Shown: in pieces, positions 9,026 to 17,641 of the stretch | How positions within the stretch are numbered: position 1 is the stretch's first letter | How the letters are laid out: every line of letters begins with the position of its first letter | NCBI GenBank assembly: GCA_025938935.1 | Contig: JAPCWB010000001.1 | Location: forward strand, 620,001-684,000 | Origin: Novosphingobium sp. MW5 | GTDB lineage: Bacteria; Pseudomonadota; Alphaproteobacteria; Sphingomonadales; Sphingomonadaceae | DNA length: 64,000 nt | Direction of reading: 5' to 3' | Made by a program: the position numbers and the translations under genes | The notes under the pieces: model-generated | Database searches by the model: none | What the model saw: only the letters and a program-made list of their open reading frames with translations | What the model was told of the DNA's origin: nothing

Positions 9026-9331
9026 TCAGTTGGTGTTGGTCGCCTTGCTGGTCATGGCTTCCACCGTATCGCGCGCGTTCTGGTTGCCGGTCTTGTCAGC
9101 CAGCGCCCACTGGCGGTTGGTCCGGCAGGAATAGACGCGCTTCGACAGCGTGCCGATCTCAGTCGAGGAAACGCAGCGGATATAATAGGGATGCTTCCGG
9201 TCCAGCGCAGCGTTGAACGCGCGGATTTCCTTCTGCGTCATCGACTTGGGATCAGGCTCGCTGATTTGCGGAGCAGCCGCGGCCGCTTCGGGGGCAGCAG
9301 CTGTGAGCAGCAGGGCAAGGGCGATGGTCAT
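9026..9331 (-). CDS. small secreted protein, paralogue 1 of 3
   Basis: Predicted 101-residue exported protein with a signal peptide (MTIALALLLTAAAPEAAAAA) and a conserved core. The core runs EPDPKSMTQKEIRAFNA, then DRKHPYYIRCV, EIGTLSKR, YSCRTNRQW and an Ala/Asn-rich tail. It has two core Cys that may pair. The next gene (9409-9720) is a close paralogue and the third (9734-10078) a distant one. The family is not recognised; a small periplasmic disulfide protein is the most that can be said. Confidence 0.75.
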   Translation of the reverse strand: MTIALALLLTAAAPEAAAAAPQISEPDPKSMTQKEIRAFNAALDRKHPYYIRCVSSTEIGTLSKRVYSCRTNRQWALADKTGNQNARDTVEAMTSKATNTN

Positions 9332-9408
9332 CTTGGGTTCCGTTCGAAATTGCGGGCAACTATCCGGCCAGCCTGACCGGTTCAGGGTGAATTGGCGCTG
9401 ACCGGCGT

Positions 9409-9720
9409 TCAGCCGCCTTCCTGGTTCCACGACTTGCTGGTCATGGCATCATAGCTTTCGCGCGCGTTATCGTTGCCAATCCGGTCGGCGAGGTTCCACT
9501 GCCGGTTGGTGCGGCACGAATACTGGCGCTTCGATAATGTGCCGATCTCAACCGTGCTGACACAGCGGATGTAGAACGGATGCTTACGGTCCAGCGACGC
9601 GTTGAAGGCGCGGATTTCCTTCTGCGTCATCGTCTTGGGGTCAGGCTCAACCAAAGTGTTGGCAGAGGCAGGGATGACCGCTTCGGCAGAGCCGAGCAGC
9701 AGGGCAAGCACAATCGACAT
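9409..9720 (-). CDS. small secreted protein, paralogue 2 of 3
   Basis: Predicted 103-residue exported protein, clearly paralogous to the gene at 9026-9331. Both share EPDPK.MTQKEIRAFNA, DRKHP.YIRCVS, EIGTLSKR and YSCRTNRQW..AD. The signal peptide is MSIVLALLLGSAEAVIPASA. The start is the internal ATG at 9720, after GAGGA at suitable spacing; the longer frame runs into paralogue 3. The core duplication is tight while signal peptides and tails differ. Confidence 0.75.
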   Translation of the reverse strand: MSIVLALLLGSAEAVIPASANTLVEPDPKTMTQKEIRAFNASLDRKHPFYIRCVSTVEIGTLSKRQYSCRTNRQWNLADRIGNDNARESYDAMTSKSWNQEGG

Positions 9721-9733
9721 GGCGGCAAACTCC

Positions 9734-10078
9734 TCAGTTCGGGGTGGCGGGGCCGACCGAACCGGCCGGCTCTTCGCTGATGCTGAACTGGCGGGTGCGT
9801 GCGTCGTTGACCCAGGCCAGCGCGTCCGCATTGCCGATCTCGGCCAGGCGCTCCCACTCACCGCGCGTGCGGCAGGTCGTGCGCAGGATGACCGATCCGG
9901 TCGGCGCCGCCTTGACGCACAGGATATAGGCCGGATCGGTTGGCTTGAGCAGGGCGTTATAGGCCCTGATCTCGCTGGGCTTCATCTTTACCGGCCCTTC
10001 GACCGTCTCGGGCGCCGCAAGGGCCGTGGCGGGAATGGCGGCGGCGGCCAGGCCCGGGGAAAGCAGGGACATACGCAT
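9734..10078 (-). CDS. small secreted protein, paralogue 3 of 3 (divergent)
   Basis: Predicted 114-residue exported protein with a signal peptide (LLSPGLAAAAIPATALA). It keeps the family skeleton: a K.SEIRAYNAL segment aligned to the paralogues' K.EIRAFNA, then DPAYILCV, a TTCRTRGEW segment aligned to YSCRTNRQW, and a trailing NADAL..VNDA. It is the most divergent and probably oldest copy. It is 13 bp upstream of paralogue 2, so the three likely form one transcript. Confidence 0.72.
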   Translation of the reverse strand: MRMSLLSPGLAAAAIPATALAAPETVEGPVKMKPSEIRAYNALLKPTDPAYILCVKAAPTGSVILRTTCRTRGEWERLAEIGNADALAWVNDARTRQFSISEEPAGSVGPATPN

Positions 10079-10142
10079 GGTCTTGCACCTCGTGCAGTTC
10101 GTGGCGGCAGGTTATGCCCGAACGGTCAAAGGCGCAAGCGCA

Positions 10143-11324
10143 TCAGGCGAGCGGTGAAGTTCCGCCCAATGCGCCGTCCGCTGCCACGAAATAATCGACC
10201 AGCGCCGCGCGTTCCCGCTCGCTCAGGTGCGGATTCCACGTGTCCACGATCAGCACCGCGCGGCGGCGGTCCGAAGGGTTCATCGCTTCGTGATCGATGG
10301 TGTCGTCAAAGGCAAAGGCCTTGCCCTCCACCCACTCGCGCGTTTCGTTGCCCACACGGAACCAGCAGCCCGGCGGAATATCGAGAGCAAGGTGGATGAT
10401 CGCGCGCGTGTTGGTGACGCCGGTATGCGGCGGAATGTGGCTGTGCGGTTTAAGCATCGAAAAGAAAGCATTGGGCGCCCGGCCCGGAATGCGTGCCAGC
10501 GGGAGCCGCTCGAGCAGGGCCGCGGTTTGCGGACAGCGCTCGGTAACGACCGCGTTCTTGCGGCCATACTCCCACAGGAAGCAGGCCGCCCAGTCGAGCG
10601 ACCCGTCAAGCGCGCTCCAGGCGCTTTCGGGCGTCCCGGGTTCCATCTGAACATAGGGCCGAATCGCCTCGCCGGGATCGGCCAGAAGGCTTTCCAGCTC
10701 GGCCTTGATCGCGCCATGATGCGCCTCAAGCTCATCGAGCCAGGGGAAATGGCGGCGGTCGAAGTATTCGTCTTCGGGCAGGAAGGGATAGAGAACCCCG
10801 GCGCACTGGTTGTGATAGACCTGCCGCTTGCCCAGCGCGGTATCCACAAAGGCACGCAAGCGGCGGTTCTCGGTCTCGTCCCACGAAGGAGCCGCCTTGC
10901 CAAGCGCATCATCAATCCGCTCGTAAAGCCGCGCCTGCAGCCCTTCGGCATAGGCGCGTCCGGCCTCAAGCTCCGCCACGATCTGCGGCGAAAGGTTGGG
11001 CACCTGCGCCGCAAGCTGGTGGACGCCGCCCCAGGCCATCATTGCCTGCGTCTCCTCGCCAAGCCGTTGCAACAACTGGGCCTTGCGCAGGTTGGCGGTG
11101 AAATCGGTTCGATCGATGTCCAGCGCCCGGTCCAGCGCCGAACGTTCCGCCGCGTCATCCCCGGCCAGGCGTGAGGCGTGCGCGAGATTGATCCACAAGG
11201 GCAAGGCAGAAGGATCTGCGCCGGCCGCACGCCGAAAGGCCGCAACCGCGCCAGTTAGATCCCCACCACGGAGCGCTGCCATACCGGCAGCATTCGATTC
11301 CTGCGCAAGCGCCGGATTGCTCAT
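10143..11324 (-). CDS. TPR-containing aspartyl/asparaginyl beta-hydroxylase
   Basis: Predicted 393-residue protein. Residues 1-110 form two or three TPR-like helical pairs (AALRGGDLTGAVAAFRRAA, WINLAHASRLAGDDAAE, LRKAQLLQRLGEE). Residues 180-370 match the aspartyl/asparaginyl beta-hydroxylase domain, a 2-oxoglutarate/Fe(II) oxygenase. Metal ligands are likely among HSHIPPHTG (His294, 296, 300) and DDTIDHEAMN (His345), with RRRAVLIVDTWNP as the 2-oxoglutarate/C-terminal strand. The ATG at 11324 is 7 bases after GGGGGA. No signal peptide is seen, so it is probably cytosolic. It neighbours two sulfotransferase-like genes and a TonB-dependent receptor. Its substrate is unknown. Confidence 0.85.
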   Translation of the reverse strand: MSNPALAQESNAAGMAALRGGDLTGAVAAFRRAAGADPSALPLWINLAHASRLAGDDAAERSALDRALDIDRTDFTANLRKAQLLQRLGEETQAMMAWGGVHQLAAQVPNLSPQIVAELEAGRAYAEGLQARLYERIDDALGKAAPSWDETENRRLRAFVDTALGKRQVYHNQCAGVLYPFLPEDEYFDRRHFPWLDELEAHHGAIKAELESLLADPGEAIRPYVQMEPGTPESAWSALDGSLDWAACFLWEYGRKNAVVTERCPQTAALLERLPLARIPGRAPNAFFSMLKPHSHIPPHTGVTNTRAIIHLALDIPPGCWFRVGNETREWVEGKAFAFDDTIDHEAMNPSDRRRAVLIVDTWNPHLSERERAALVDYFVAADGALGGTSPLA

Positions 11325-11412
11325 CATCATGTCCCCCGTCATCTGGATATGGCAGAGGTCGAAGCGGAGCAAGGGAGTTGCGGGGCCGCTGCCCGGCCCC
11401 TAGGGTTTTGTC

Positions 11413-12426
11413 ATGGTCTTTTTCCCCACCTTGCTTGCCGATCCCGAATGGCTGGCCCACCGCTTCGTCGAGAGCGACGACACTTTCCGTTTCATCCACG
11501 TACCGCGTGAGGACCACGCGGCGGCGACCTTCCTGATCGATGACTATCTGGGCGAACGCGAAAAGGGTGGCGATGTGCCGGTCGCCAAGTGCCTGGAGGC
11601 GAGCGCCGACGTGCCGCTGCACTTCCTGTTCCACTCTGCGTTCTGCGGATCGACCATGCTGGTGCGCGGGCTTTCGCAACCCGGTGTGGCCATGGGGCTG
11701 AGCGAGCCGCAGGCGCTCAACGATGTGGTGGGCTTCCGCCGCCGGGGCGCTGACCCGCGCGCCGTGGCCCGCGCCGCCGATGCCGCGACGCGGCTGCTCG
11801 GAAGGCCCTTTGCGGCAGGGGAGGCGGTAATCGTAAAGCCGTCCAACGTGATCAACCCGCTGGCCCACCTGCTGATGGCCCTGCGCACCAATTCGCGCGC
11901 GGTATTCCTGCACGCGCCGCTCGAGACCTACCTGATCTCAGTGGCCAACAAGGGGCTGCATTGCCGCGTCTGGTGCCGCGAACTGCTGCAGGGCTTCCTG
12001 ATGGAAGGCGCGGTGCAGGGGATGGGCTTCGAGAGCGGGGATCATTTCCTGCATAGCGACCTGCAAGTCGCTGCGGTGGGCTGGCTGGCCCAGCAGCGGC
12101 TGTTCGACGCACTCTCGAAGACAGTCGGCGAACGTCTTGCCAGTCTCGACAGCGAGCGCATGTTTGGTGATCCGGCGGCCGCCTTGCGCGCGGTTTCGGA
12201 ACATTACGGACTGGCGCTCGATGTGGATACGGCGCTCACCGGGCCCGCGTTTACCCGGCATTCCAAATCCGGTGTGGACTATTCGGCGGAAGTGCGCGCC
12301 TCGGACTATGCGAAGGTGCGCGCGGCGCATGGCGAGGAGATCGACATGGTTCTCGCCTGGGCGAAGGCTGTGGCCGATGCCGCGTCGATCAGCATGGAAG
12401 CGCCGCGACCCTTGCTTCAGGCGTAG
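11413..12426 (+). CDS. sulfotransferase-like P-loop protein
   Basis: Predicted 337-residue protein. A strand-loop LHFLFHSAFCGSTMLVRGL (residues 69-87) resembles the 5'-phosphosulfate-binding loop of PAPS-dependent sulfotransferases, though the usual RSGTT is replaced by FCGST. A second strand (SRAVFLHAPLETYLISV) sits where the 3'-phosphate site is normally found. It is divergent from the beta-hydroxylase and converges on the TPR-sulfotransferase with a 10-bp overlap. Assignment rests on that loop and context; an inactive or different nucleotide-dependent transferase cannot be excluded. Confidence 0.65.
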   Translation: MVFFPTLLADPEWLAHRFVESDDTFRFIHVPREDHAAATFLIDDYLGEREKGGDVPVAKCLEASADVPLHFLFHSAFCGSTMLVRGLSQPGVAMGLSEPQALNDVVGFRRRGADPRAVARAADAATRLLGRPFAAGEAVIVKPSNVINPLAHLLMALRTNSRAVFLHAPLETYLISVANKGLHCRVWCRELLQGFLMEGAVQGMGFESGDHFLHSDLQVAAVGWLAQQRLFDALSKTVGERLASLDSERMFGDPAAALRAVSEHYGLALDVDTALTGPAFTRHSKSGVDYSAEVRASDYAKVRAAHGEEIDMVLAWAKAVADAASISMEAPRPLLQA

Positions 12427-13994
12427 CCGAACTTTTCGATCCAGGGCTGGAGCACGGGCATCACCGGCTCAAGCCAGCGCGCATAGGGTTCCCATTGGCG
12501 GGTGCCATCATAGAGCCCGCGCCGCACCTGGCTGACGCTGGCGGTGGCCACACCGCGCTGCCGGGCGGTGCGGTCGAAGCGTAGCACGGCTTCACTCCAT
12601 TCGAGGCCAATGAACTGGCAGACCTCGCGCGTTGTCGCCTCGAAATCGCGGACCAGACGGTGGTAATGCACTTCCATCGCATGGAGCGGGAGGCGTTCGA
12701 GCGCATGGTCGGTGAGCGTCATCAGCGCGTCGTAGTGCCGCGCCGTGTCCTCCAGCGTGGTAAAGTCGAGTGTCCCGCTGGTCATCGCGAATTGCGTCTT
12801 GAAGCATGACCAGACGACGTCGCGCGGGTCGCGGCGCATGACGAGCACGCGGGCGTCCGGGAACAGCCGCGCGATGATCGGCAGGCGCGTGCCCTTGAGC
12901 GGGTCCATGTCGATGAAGGCTGTGGCCGAAGGATTGATGCCCGATGCGAAAACTTTCTCCCAATAGGCATCTCGCCATTGCTGCAGGACCGGTCCGGTTT
13001 CGCTCGCCAGCCGAGTCATGGCGTCGACGATAGAGGCGTGATCACCCATCAGCAGCGCCTGGTCCGCCGCGATCAGCGTCGGCCGCTCCTCCAGCGCTTC
13101 GACGCCGGGCAGTGAGGCGAGGACGTTTTCCAGCAGTGTCGTGCCGGAGCGCGGATGCCCCAGCAGGAAAACGTGGTGCGGCACCCCGGGCGGAGAAGGT
13201 TCAAAATTTGCGGGCCGGATGGCAGGTGCTGCGCAAAATCCTTCGTCGATGGCGCGGATCAGGTCGCTTTGCCGCATCCGGTCCTTGGCTGCTTCGGCAT
13301 GGATGGCGGCGAAATCGGCCTTGCAGGCGCTGTAGGCGGCATAGGCACCGGCGTGATCGCCCAGCTTGTGGCGGGCATCGCCCAACAGGCCGAGTGCAAG
13401 CGAGCGGCCGAACCCGGGCTGGGTATGGGCGGAGATGACCGGTTCGAGAATGTCTACGGCGGACTGAGGCTGGCCCGCATCATTCGCCAGTGTCGCCAAT
13501 GCGCTTGCGGCAATCGCATTGGCCGGGTCGAGGGCCAATGCCCTCTCGCCATGATCGCGGGCCGCCTGAGTATCGCCTTCGCGCGCGGCGATGGCGGCAA
13601 TGCCGGCATGGGCGGGTACCGCCTGCGGATTGAGTGCGAGCGCGCGCTGATAGCTCTCCCTGGCGGAGCGCTGGGAACCGCCCGCGCCGAGGATCGCGCC
13701 GCGTTCGATCCACGCATCGGGATATTCCGGGGCAAGGGCAATTGCCGCATCGGCAGCGGCAAGGCCTTCGCTGAGCCTGCCGGTTTCACGCAGGTACTTG
13801 GCACGGCCGGTAAGGACCGAGGGATCATCCGGCGATAGGGCTTGAGCCCGTGTGAACAGCTCTTCCGCCAGCGCCGCGTCACCCACCGCCTGAGCGTGCA
13901 GCGCGAGGATCATGTGGTCGTAGCCATCCCCCTGCCCGGCAGCGATGGCCGCTTCGGACTGGGCGGCGGCGGCGGCGAGTTCGGGAGATATCAC
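12417..13994 (-). CDS. tetratricopeptide repeat sulfotransferase
   Basis: Predicted 525-residue fusion. Residues 1-240 are about six TPR-like repeats (for example ALAEELFTRAQALSPDDPS, PDAWIERGAILGAGG, ARESYQRALALNPQAVP). Residues 272-525 form a sulfotransferase domain. The 5'-phosphosulfate loop is LLGHPRSGTTLLEN (277-290) and the 3'-phosphate strand is RVLVMRRDPRDVVWSCF. The C-terminal segment RFDRTARQRGVATASVSQVRRGLYDGT is a familiar ending for this family. There is no signal peptide. It lies between the TonB-dependent receptor and the other cluster genes. A protein or peptide substrate bound by the TPRs is inferred. Confidence 0.9.
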   Translation of the reverse strand: MISPELAAAAAQSEAAIAAGQGDGYDHMILALHAQAVGDAALAEELFTRAQALSPDDPSVLTGRAKYLRETGRLSEGLAAADAAIALAPEYPDAWIERGAILGAGGSQRSARESYQRALALNPQAVPAHAGIAAIAAREGDTQAARDHGERALALDPANAIAASALATLANDAGQPQSAVDILEPVISAHTQPGFGRSLALGLLGDARHKLGDHAGAYAAYSACKADFAAIHAEAAKDRMRQSDLIRAIDEGFCAAPAIRPANFEPSPPGVPHHVFLLGHPRSGTTLLENVLASLPGVEALEERPTLIAADQALLMGDHASIVDAMTRLASETGPVLQQWRDAYWEKVFASGINPSATAFIDMDPLKGTRLPIIARLFPDARVLVMRRDPRDVVWSCFKTQFAMTSGTLDFTTLEDTARHYDALMTLTDHALERLPLHAMEVHYHRLVRDFEATTREVCQFIGLEWSEAVLRFDRTARQRGVATASVSQVRRGLYDGTRQWEPYARWLEPVMPVLQPWIEKFGYA

Positions 13995-14036
13995 CCGCGC
14001 ACTTGGCGGCGGCCACAGGCGCCTGTCAAGCGCACG

Positions 14037-14065
14037 AAAAAGGGGCGGGCATTGCTGCCCGCCCC
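14037..14065 (-). terminator. Rho-independent terminator of the TonB-receptor gene
   Basis: On the minus strand a perfect 10-bp stem (GGGGCGGGCA with TGCCCGCCCC), 4-base loop and TTTTT tract, 27 bases after the receptor stop codon. It would separate receptor transcription from the TPR-sulfotransferase downstream. Confidence 0.9.
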
Positions 14066-14091
14066 CAATTCGTTTCGACTTATCGACGCAA

Positions 14092-17000
14092 TCAGAACTT
14101 GACGCGAGCCGAGAAGGCGAAGCGGCGGCCCAGCGCGTCGTAGGTCGACGGATAGGTGTTGCCGCTGTTGTACAAGGTCGAACCCGCAGTGTTGCCGACG
14201 ACCGGCGGCTGCTTGTCGAACAGGTTCTGGACGGCTGCGGTGAAGGTGAAGTTGTCGCTCACGTTCCAACGCAGGGTCAGGTCGAAGTAGTCGTAGGACG
14301 GGATCTTGTTGAAATCGACCGGCGTGCCGGCGATCGGTCCCGTACCAGCCTTGCCGGTACCCGAGTAGAACGCACCCTGGTCCGCGATGTCGAGCGGTTC
14401 ATGCTCGACCGGAGCGAGGTGACGCCACAGCACCGACATGTCCCACTTGCCGTAGGTGAAGGTGTTGCGCAGCGACCACTGGTACTTCATCGGGATCGAG
14501 CCGGTGAAGCCGCAGTTGACCGAGAAGTAGCCGGTGCATTCGCGGTCGATACCTGTCGGGGTAGCCTTGAACTTCTGGTTCAGCGTGTAGTTGCCCACGA
14601 ACGAGGCATTCCACTTAACCGCACCGAAGTCGTGGCTGTAGTTCATCACCAGGTCGAGACCGTCGGTCTTCAGCGTACCGAGGTTGTCGAGCGGTGCGAA
14701 CAGGCCCTGCGTGATCGCCGGGTCGCCGTCGAGGCCACCGGTGATCGGGTTACGACGGATGACCGTACAAGCCGGGTTCGTAGCGCTGGCTGCGGTAACG
14801 GTGCCGAAGCAAGCCGAGATCAGGTCGCCCGGGAGGGGCGAACCGATAACGTCGGTGACCTTGATGTTGTAGTAGTCAAGAGTCATCGAGAAGCGCGGCA
14901 GGAACGACGGCTGGACGACCATGCCGACAGTCCACGTCGTTGCCTTTTCCGGCGACAGGTTCAGGTTACCGCCCGAAGCGATGTTGGCCTGGCCTGCAGT
15001 CGGGTTGGTGATCGAACCGATCGTGCCGGCCGGAGCGCCCTGTGCAAGACAGATGGCGCGCAGGTTGGCGTTCGTGGACGGCGCAGCGCCGGCGCACGGA
15101 TCGGTGCCGAGGTTGGTCAGGCCGACAGTAACCGGCGTGAACAGTTCGCCGATGTTCGGAGCGCGAACGGCGCGGGCGTAGTTGCCGCGAAGCTTCAGGT
15201 CAGCAACGGGTTCCCACGAAAGACCGGCCTTGTAGGTCCAGGTTTCGGGGCTGCCACCGCCATCGACGTGATACTTCGAGTAACGAGCACCGGCTTCGAG
15301 CGTCAGGCTCTTGAACAGGGGCTTGTCTTCAACCAGCGGCGCGATGATTTCGCCGTAGGCTTCATACACGTTGTAGCCGCCGTCGATGTCCGGAGCCGCA
15401 CCGCCAGCGCCGCCGAGTTCACCCGGGGTCTTGGCGAGAAGGTCCGAAGCCTGTTCGGCGTGGTACGAACGGTATTCCGCACCAAGCGCGAAGTTGACCG
15501 GGTTGCTGGCGCCCGGCGAGGTAAGGCCGAGTTCACCGCTGACGAGAGCACGCAGCTGAGCGAGCGAGGTCTTGACCTTGGTCGAGCTGTCGGCGGTCAG
15601 GAACGCAGCCTGGGCCGGGGTGATCGAACCGGCGTCGCCGAACAGGTTGAGCGGAACGCAGCCGTTGGTGGCAGTCGTACAGGTCGTCGTGTTGTCAGCG
15701 AGCGCGGCCTGGCGGATGCGCGACTGCAGGGTGTAGTTCTTGATCGTCTGCAGCTTTTCCGATTCGCCGTACGAACCGTTCACGTCCCAGTTGATCGTAT
15801 CGGTGATACGACCGCGCAGGCCGAGGCGGTAGTCGAAGATCGTGGTGCTGTAGTTCGAGATACGCGGACCGACTTCGACAGCGCGGCGGTTGTAGGTAAC
15901 CGTAACGGTCTTGTAGCGCGAATCCGTCGGACCGGTTGCCAGAGCAGCGGCAGCGCAGTCGGCTGCCGAAATCAGCGGCGTGTAAGCGATCTGACCCGAG
16001 ACAGCCTTGCCCGTCGAATCGACACCGTTCACTGTCGGCGCGGTGTTCAGTGCGCAGAACTGGTTGCGCAGGGTGGCCGGCAGGTACGGATTGTTCAGAT
16101 TGACGGTGACCGTGCCACCGAACGAGCCCGAAGGCGCGATGATGGTGTCAACGGTGTTCTTCGAGAACAGGCCGCGGGTGTAGACTTCAACCGAATCAGA
16201 CACTTCATAGTTCGCCTGGGCGAAGATGTTGTAGCGCTTGAACGGCGTCTGGAAGACGTTGTACGGATTGAAGTTGAAAGTCTGGAAGGTGCTGACGGCC
16301 TGGCCGGCAGAATTGATCTGGCGAACGCCACCATTTGCAGTGCCGCCGGTGAGAGTTCCCAGGATCGGGGTGCCTGCCGCAACGCCAGTGAACTGGCCAG
16401 CTGCAGCAGTGCCGGTCTGCGTAAGGGCGGGAAGCAGGTTAGGCGAGGTGCCCGAAAGCGGACGGGTGCCCGAGAAGCGGCCGGGAACCGAAGTACCCGA
16501 ACCCGAAGGTCCGCCAGTGAACGAGGAAACCTGGAAGAGCGAGAAGTCACGGTCGCCCTGATAGACGGCGTCCGACTTCTGGTAGCCGAGCGACAGCACG
16601 GCGTTACCGCGGCCATCGTCGAAGTTTGCACCGACGGTCATGTCGGCGCGGAAGAAGTGGCCATCGCCGCGTTCGGTGATCTGGTCGCCCAGCGACAGGT
16701 CGACGCCGGCGAAGTCCTTCTTGGTGATGAAGTTGACGACGCCGGTGATGGCGTCCGCGCCGTAGGTCGTCACGGCGGCGCCGGTCTGGGCGTCGACGCG
16801 GCTGATCAGCGCGAGCGGGATGTTGTTAAGGTCGACGCGGCCGGCAAGGTCAGCGGGGACGATGCGGTTGCCGTCGAGCAGGACGACGTTGCGGTTGGAG
16901 CCGAGACCACGAAGGTCGACATAGGACGAACCGCCGTTACCGTTGTTCACGGCCGAACCGATGTTCGGAACGACGCCCGGGATTTCGCGAAGGACTTCTT

Positions 17001-17232
17001 CAGCGAGGTTGGACTGCTTCAGCTCGATCGCGTCAGCCGTGGTCACGTTGACCGGGTTGGCCTGAACGAGGTTCGGGTTCTTGATGAGCGAACCGGTAAC
17101 AACGATTACGTTGCCATCTTCGGGTGCGTCCTCGGCAGCATCCTGCGCGAAGGCTTGTGTGCTGATGAGCGCGAGGCCGAGCACGACAGGTGCCGATCCC
17201 GCCTTCAGAGCAGAAAGAGTGGTTTTTTTCAC
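14092..17232 (-). CDS. TonB-dependent outer-membrane receptor (large)
   Basis: Predicted 1046-residue receptor. The signal peptide begins at a GTG (VKKTTLSALKAGSAP, cleavage after AFAQ), which follows AAGGGA. A TonB box is likely at VIVVTGS. The plug domain contains LREIPGV, SSYVDLRGLGSNRNVVLLDG and a DAQTGAAVTTYGADAITGVVN segment. A long beta-barrel ends in GRRFAFSARVKF with a terminal Phe, as outer-membrane proteins do. Length is above the 700-900 typical of siderophore receptors and matches the large sphingomonad receptors. It is transcribed toward the sulfotransferase gene but has its own terminator. The ligand is unknown. Confidence 0.95.
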   Translation of the reverse strand: MKKTTLSALKAGSAPVVLGLALISTQAFAQDAAEDAPEDGNVIVVTGSLIKNPNLVQANPVNVTTADAIELKQSNLAEEVLREIPGVVPNIGSAVNNGNGGSSYVDLRGLGSNRNVVLLDGNRIVPADLAGRVDLNNIPLALISRVDAQTGAAVTTYGADAITGVVNFITKKDFAGVDLSLGDQITERGDGHFFRADMTVGANFDDGRGNAVLSLGYQKSDAVYQGDRDFSLFQVSSFTGGPSGSGTSVPGRFSGTRPLSGTSPNLLPALTQTGTAAAGQFTGVAAGTPILGTLTGGTANGGVRQINSAGQAVSTFQTFNFNPYNVFQTPFKRYNIFAQANYEVSDSVEVYTRGLFSKNTVDTIIAPSGSFGGTVTVNLNNPYLPATLRNQFCALNTAPTVNGVDSTGKAVSGQIAYTPLISAADCAAAALATGPTDSRYKTVTVTYNRRAVEVGPRISNYSTTIFDYRLGLRGRITDTINWDVNGSYGESEKLQTIKNYTLQSRIRQAALADNTTTCTTATNGCVPLNLFGDAGSITPAQAAFLTADSSTKVKTSLAQLRALVSGELGLTSPGASNPVNFALGAEYRSYHAEQASDLLAKTPGELGGAGGAAPDIDGGYNVYEAYGEIIAPLVEDKPLFKSLTLEAGARYSKYHVDGGGSPETWTYKAGLSWEPVADLKLRGNYARAVRAPNIGELFTPVTVGLTNLGTDPCAGAAPSTNANLRAICLAQGAPAGTIGSITNPTAGQANIASGGNLNLSPEKATTWTVGMVVQPSFLPRFSMTLDYYNIKVTDVIGSPLPGDLISACFGTVTAASATNPACTVIRRNPITGGLDGDPAITQGLFAPLDNLGTLKTDGLDLVMNYSHDFGAVKWNASFVGNYTLNQKFKATPTGIDRECTGYFSVNCGFTGSIPMKYQWSLRNTFTYGKWDMSVLWRHLAPVEHEPLDIADQGAFYSGTGKAGTGPIAGTPVDFNKIPSYDYFDLTLRWNVSDNFTFTAAVQNLFDKQPPVVGNTAGSTLYNSGNTYPSTYDALGRRFAFSARVKF

Positions 17233-17641
17233 AGTCCAGTCCCTTTGTTTCTCGGTCGCCGGACGGCTCATCCGCCAGGCTTCCGGTACATTCCCGGCGG
17301 TGGAACGGGATGGCTGCCCCCTGACGCCGAATGGCATACGCGCAGCTATCCCAACCGGGAAAGATGGGGTTTATTGGCTGATACCCGTGGTTTCGGCAAA
17401 GATTTTGGTTGCGAGCGAAAGCAGATTCCCCCTTGGTGTGGCCAAACTACAACAAGCGCTGCGGGCGAGCCACGAGCCACCTCAACGCACAAAAATGTGC
17501 AATTGAAATATTCTTGCACCTTATGGCTCTGCCTTAAAATTTATGTGCCCCGAGACGGGCGGCGAATTTCAGTTCATTTCTGCAACCGAAACCCGGCAGG
17601 CAAGTCTGGTTTGGATGGTGAACGGCCACAGACAAGAGAAA
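17233..17641. promoter_or_regulatory. 409-bp intergenic region upstream of the TonB-receptor gene
   Basis: No gene is supported here. It is AT-richer than its surroundings around 17480-17545 and holds the inverted repeats listed separately. It presumably contains the receptor promoter on the minus strand and the 3' end of the LytM transcript. No convincing -35/-10 pair was picked out. Confidence 0.5.
17487..17519. promoter_or_regulatory. two overlapping inverted repeats, candidate operator
   Basis: GCACA-AAAA-TGTGC lies at 17487-17500. Sharing its right arm, GTGCAA-N11-TTGCAC occupies 17497-17519. Both are perfect. They lie about 255-290 bp upstream of the TonB-receptor start in an AT-rich patch, where a regulator or activator site would be reasonable. 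The cognate protein is unknown. Confidence 0.4.
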
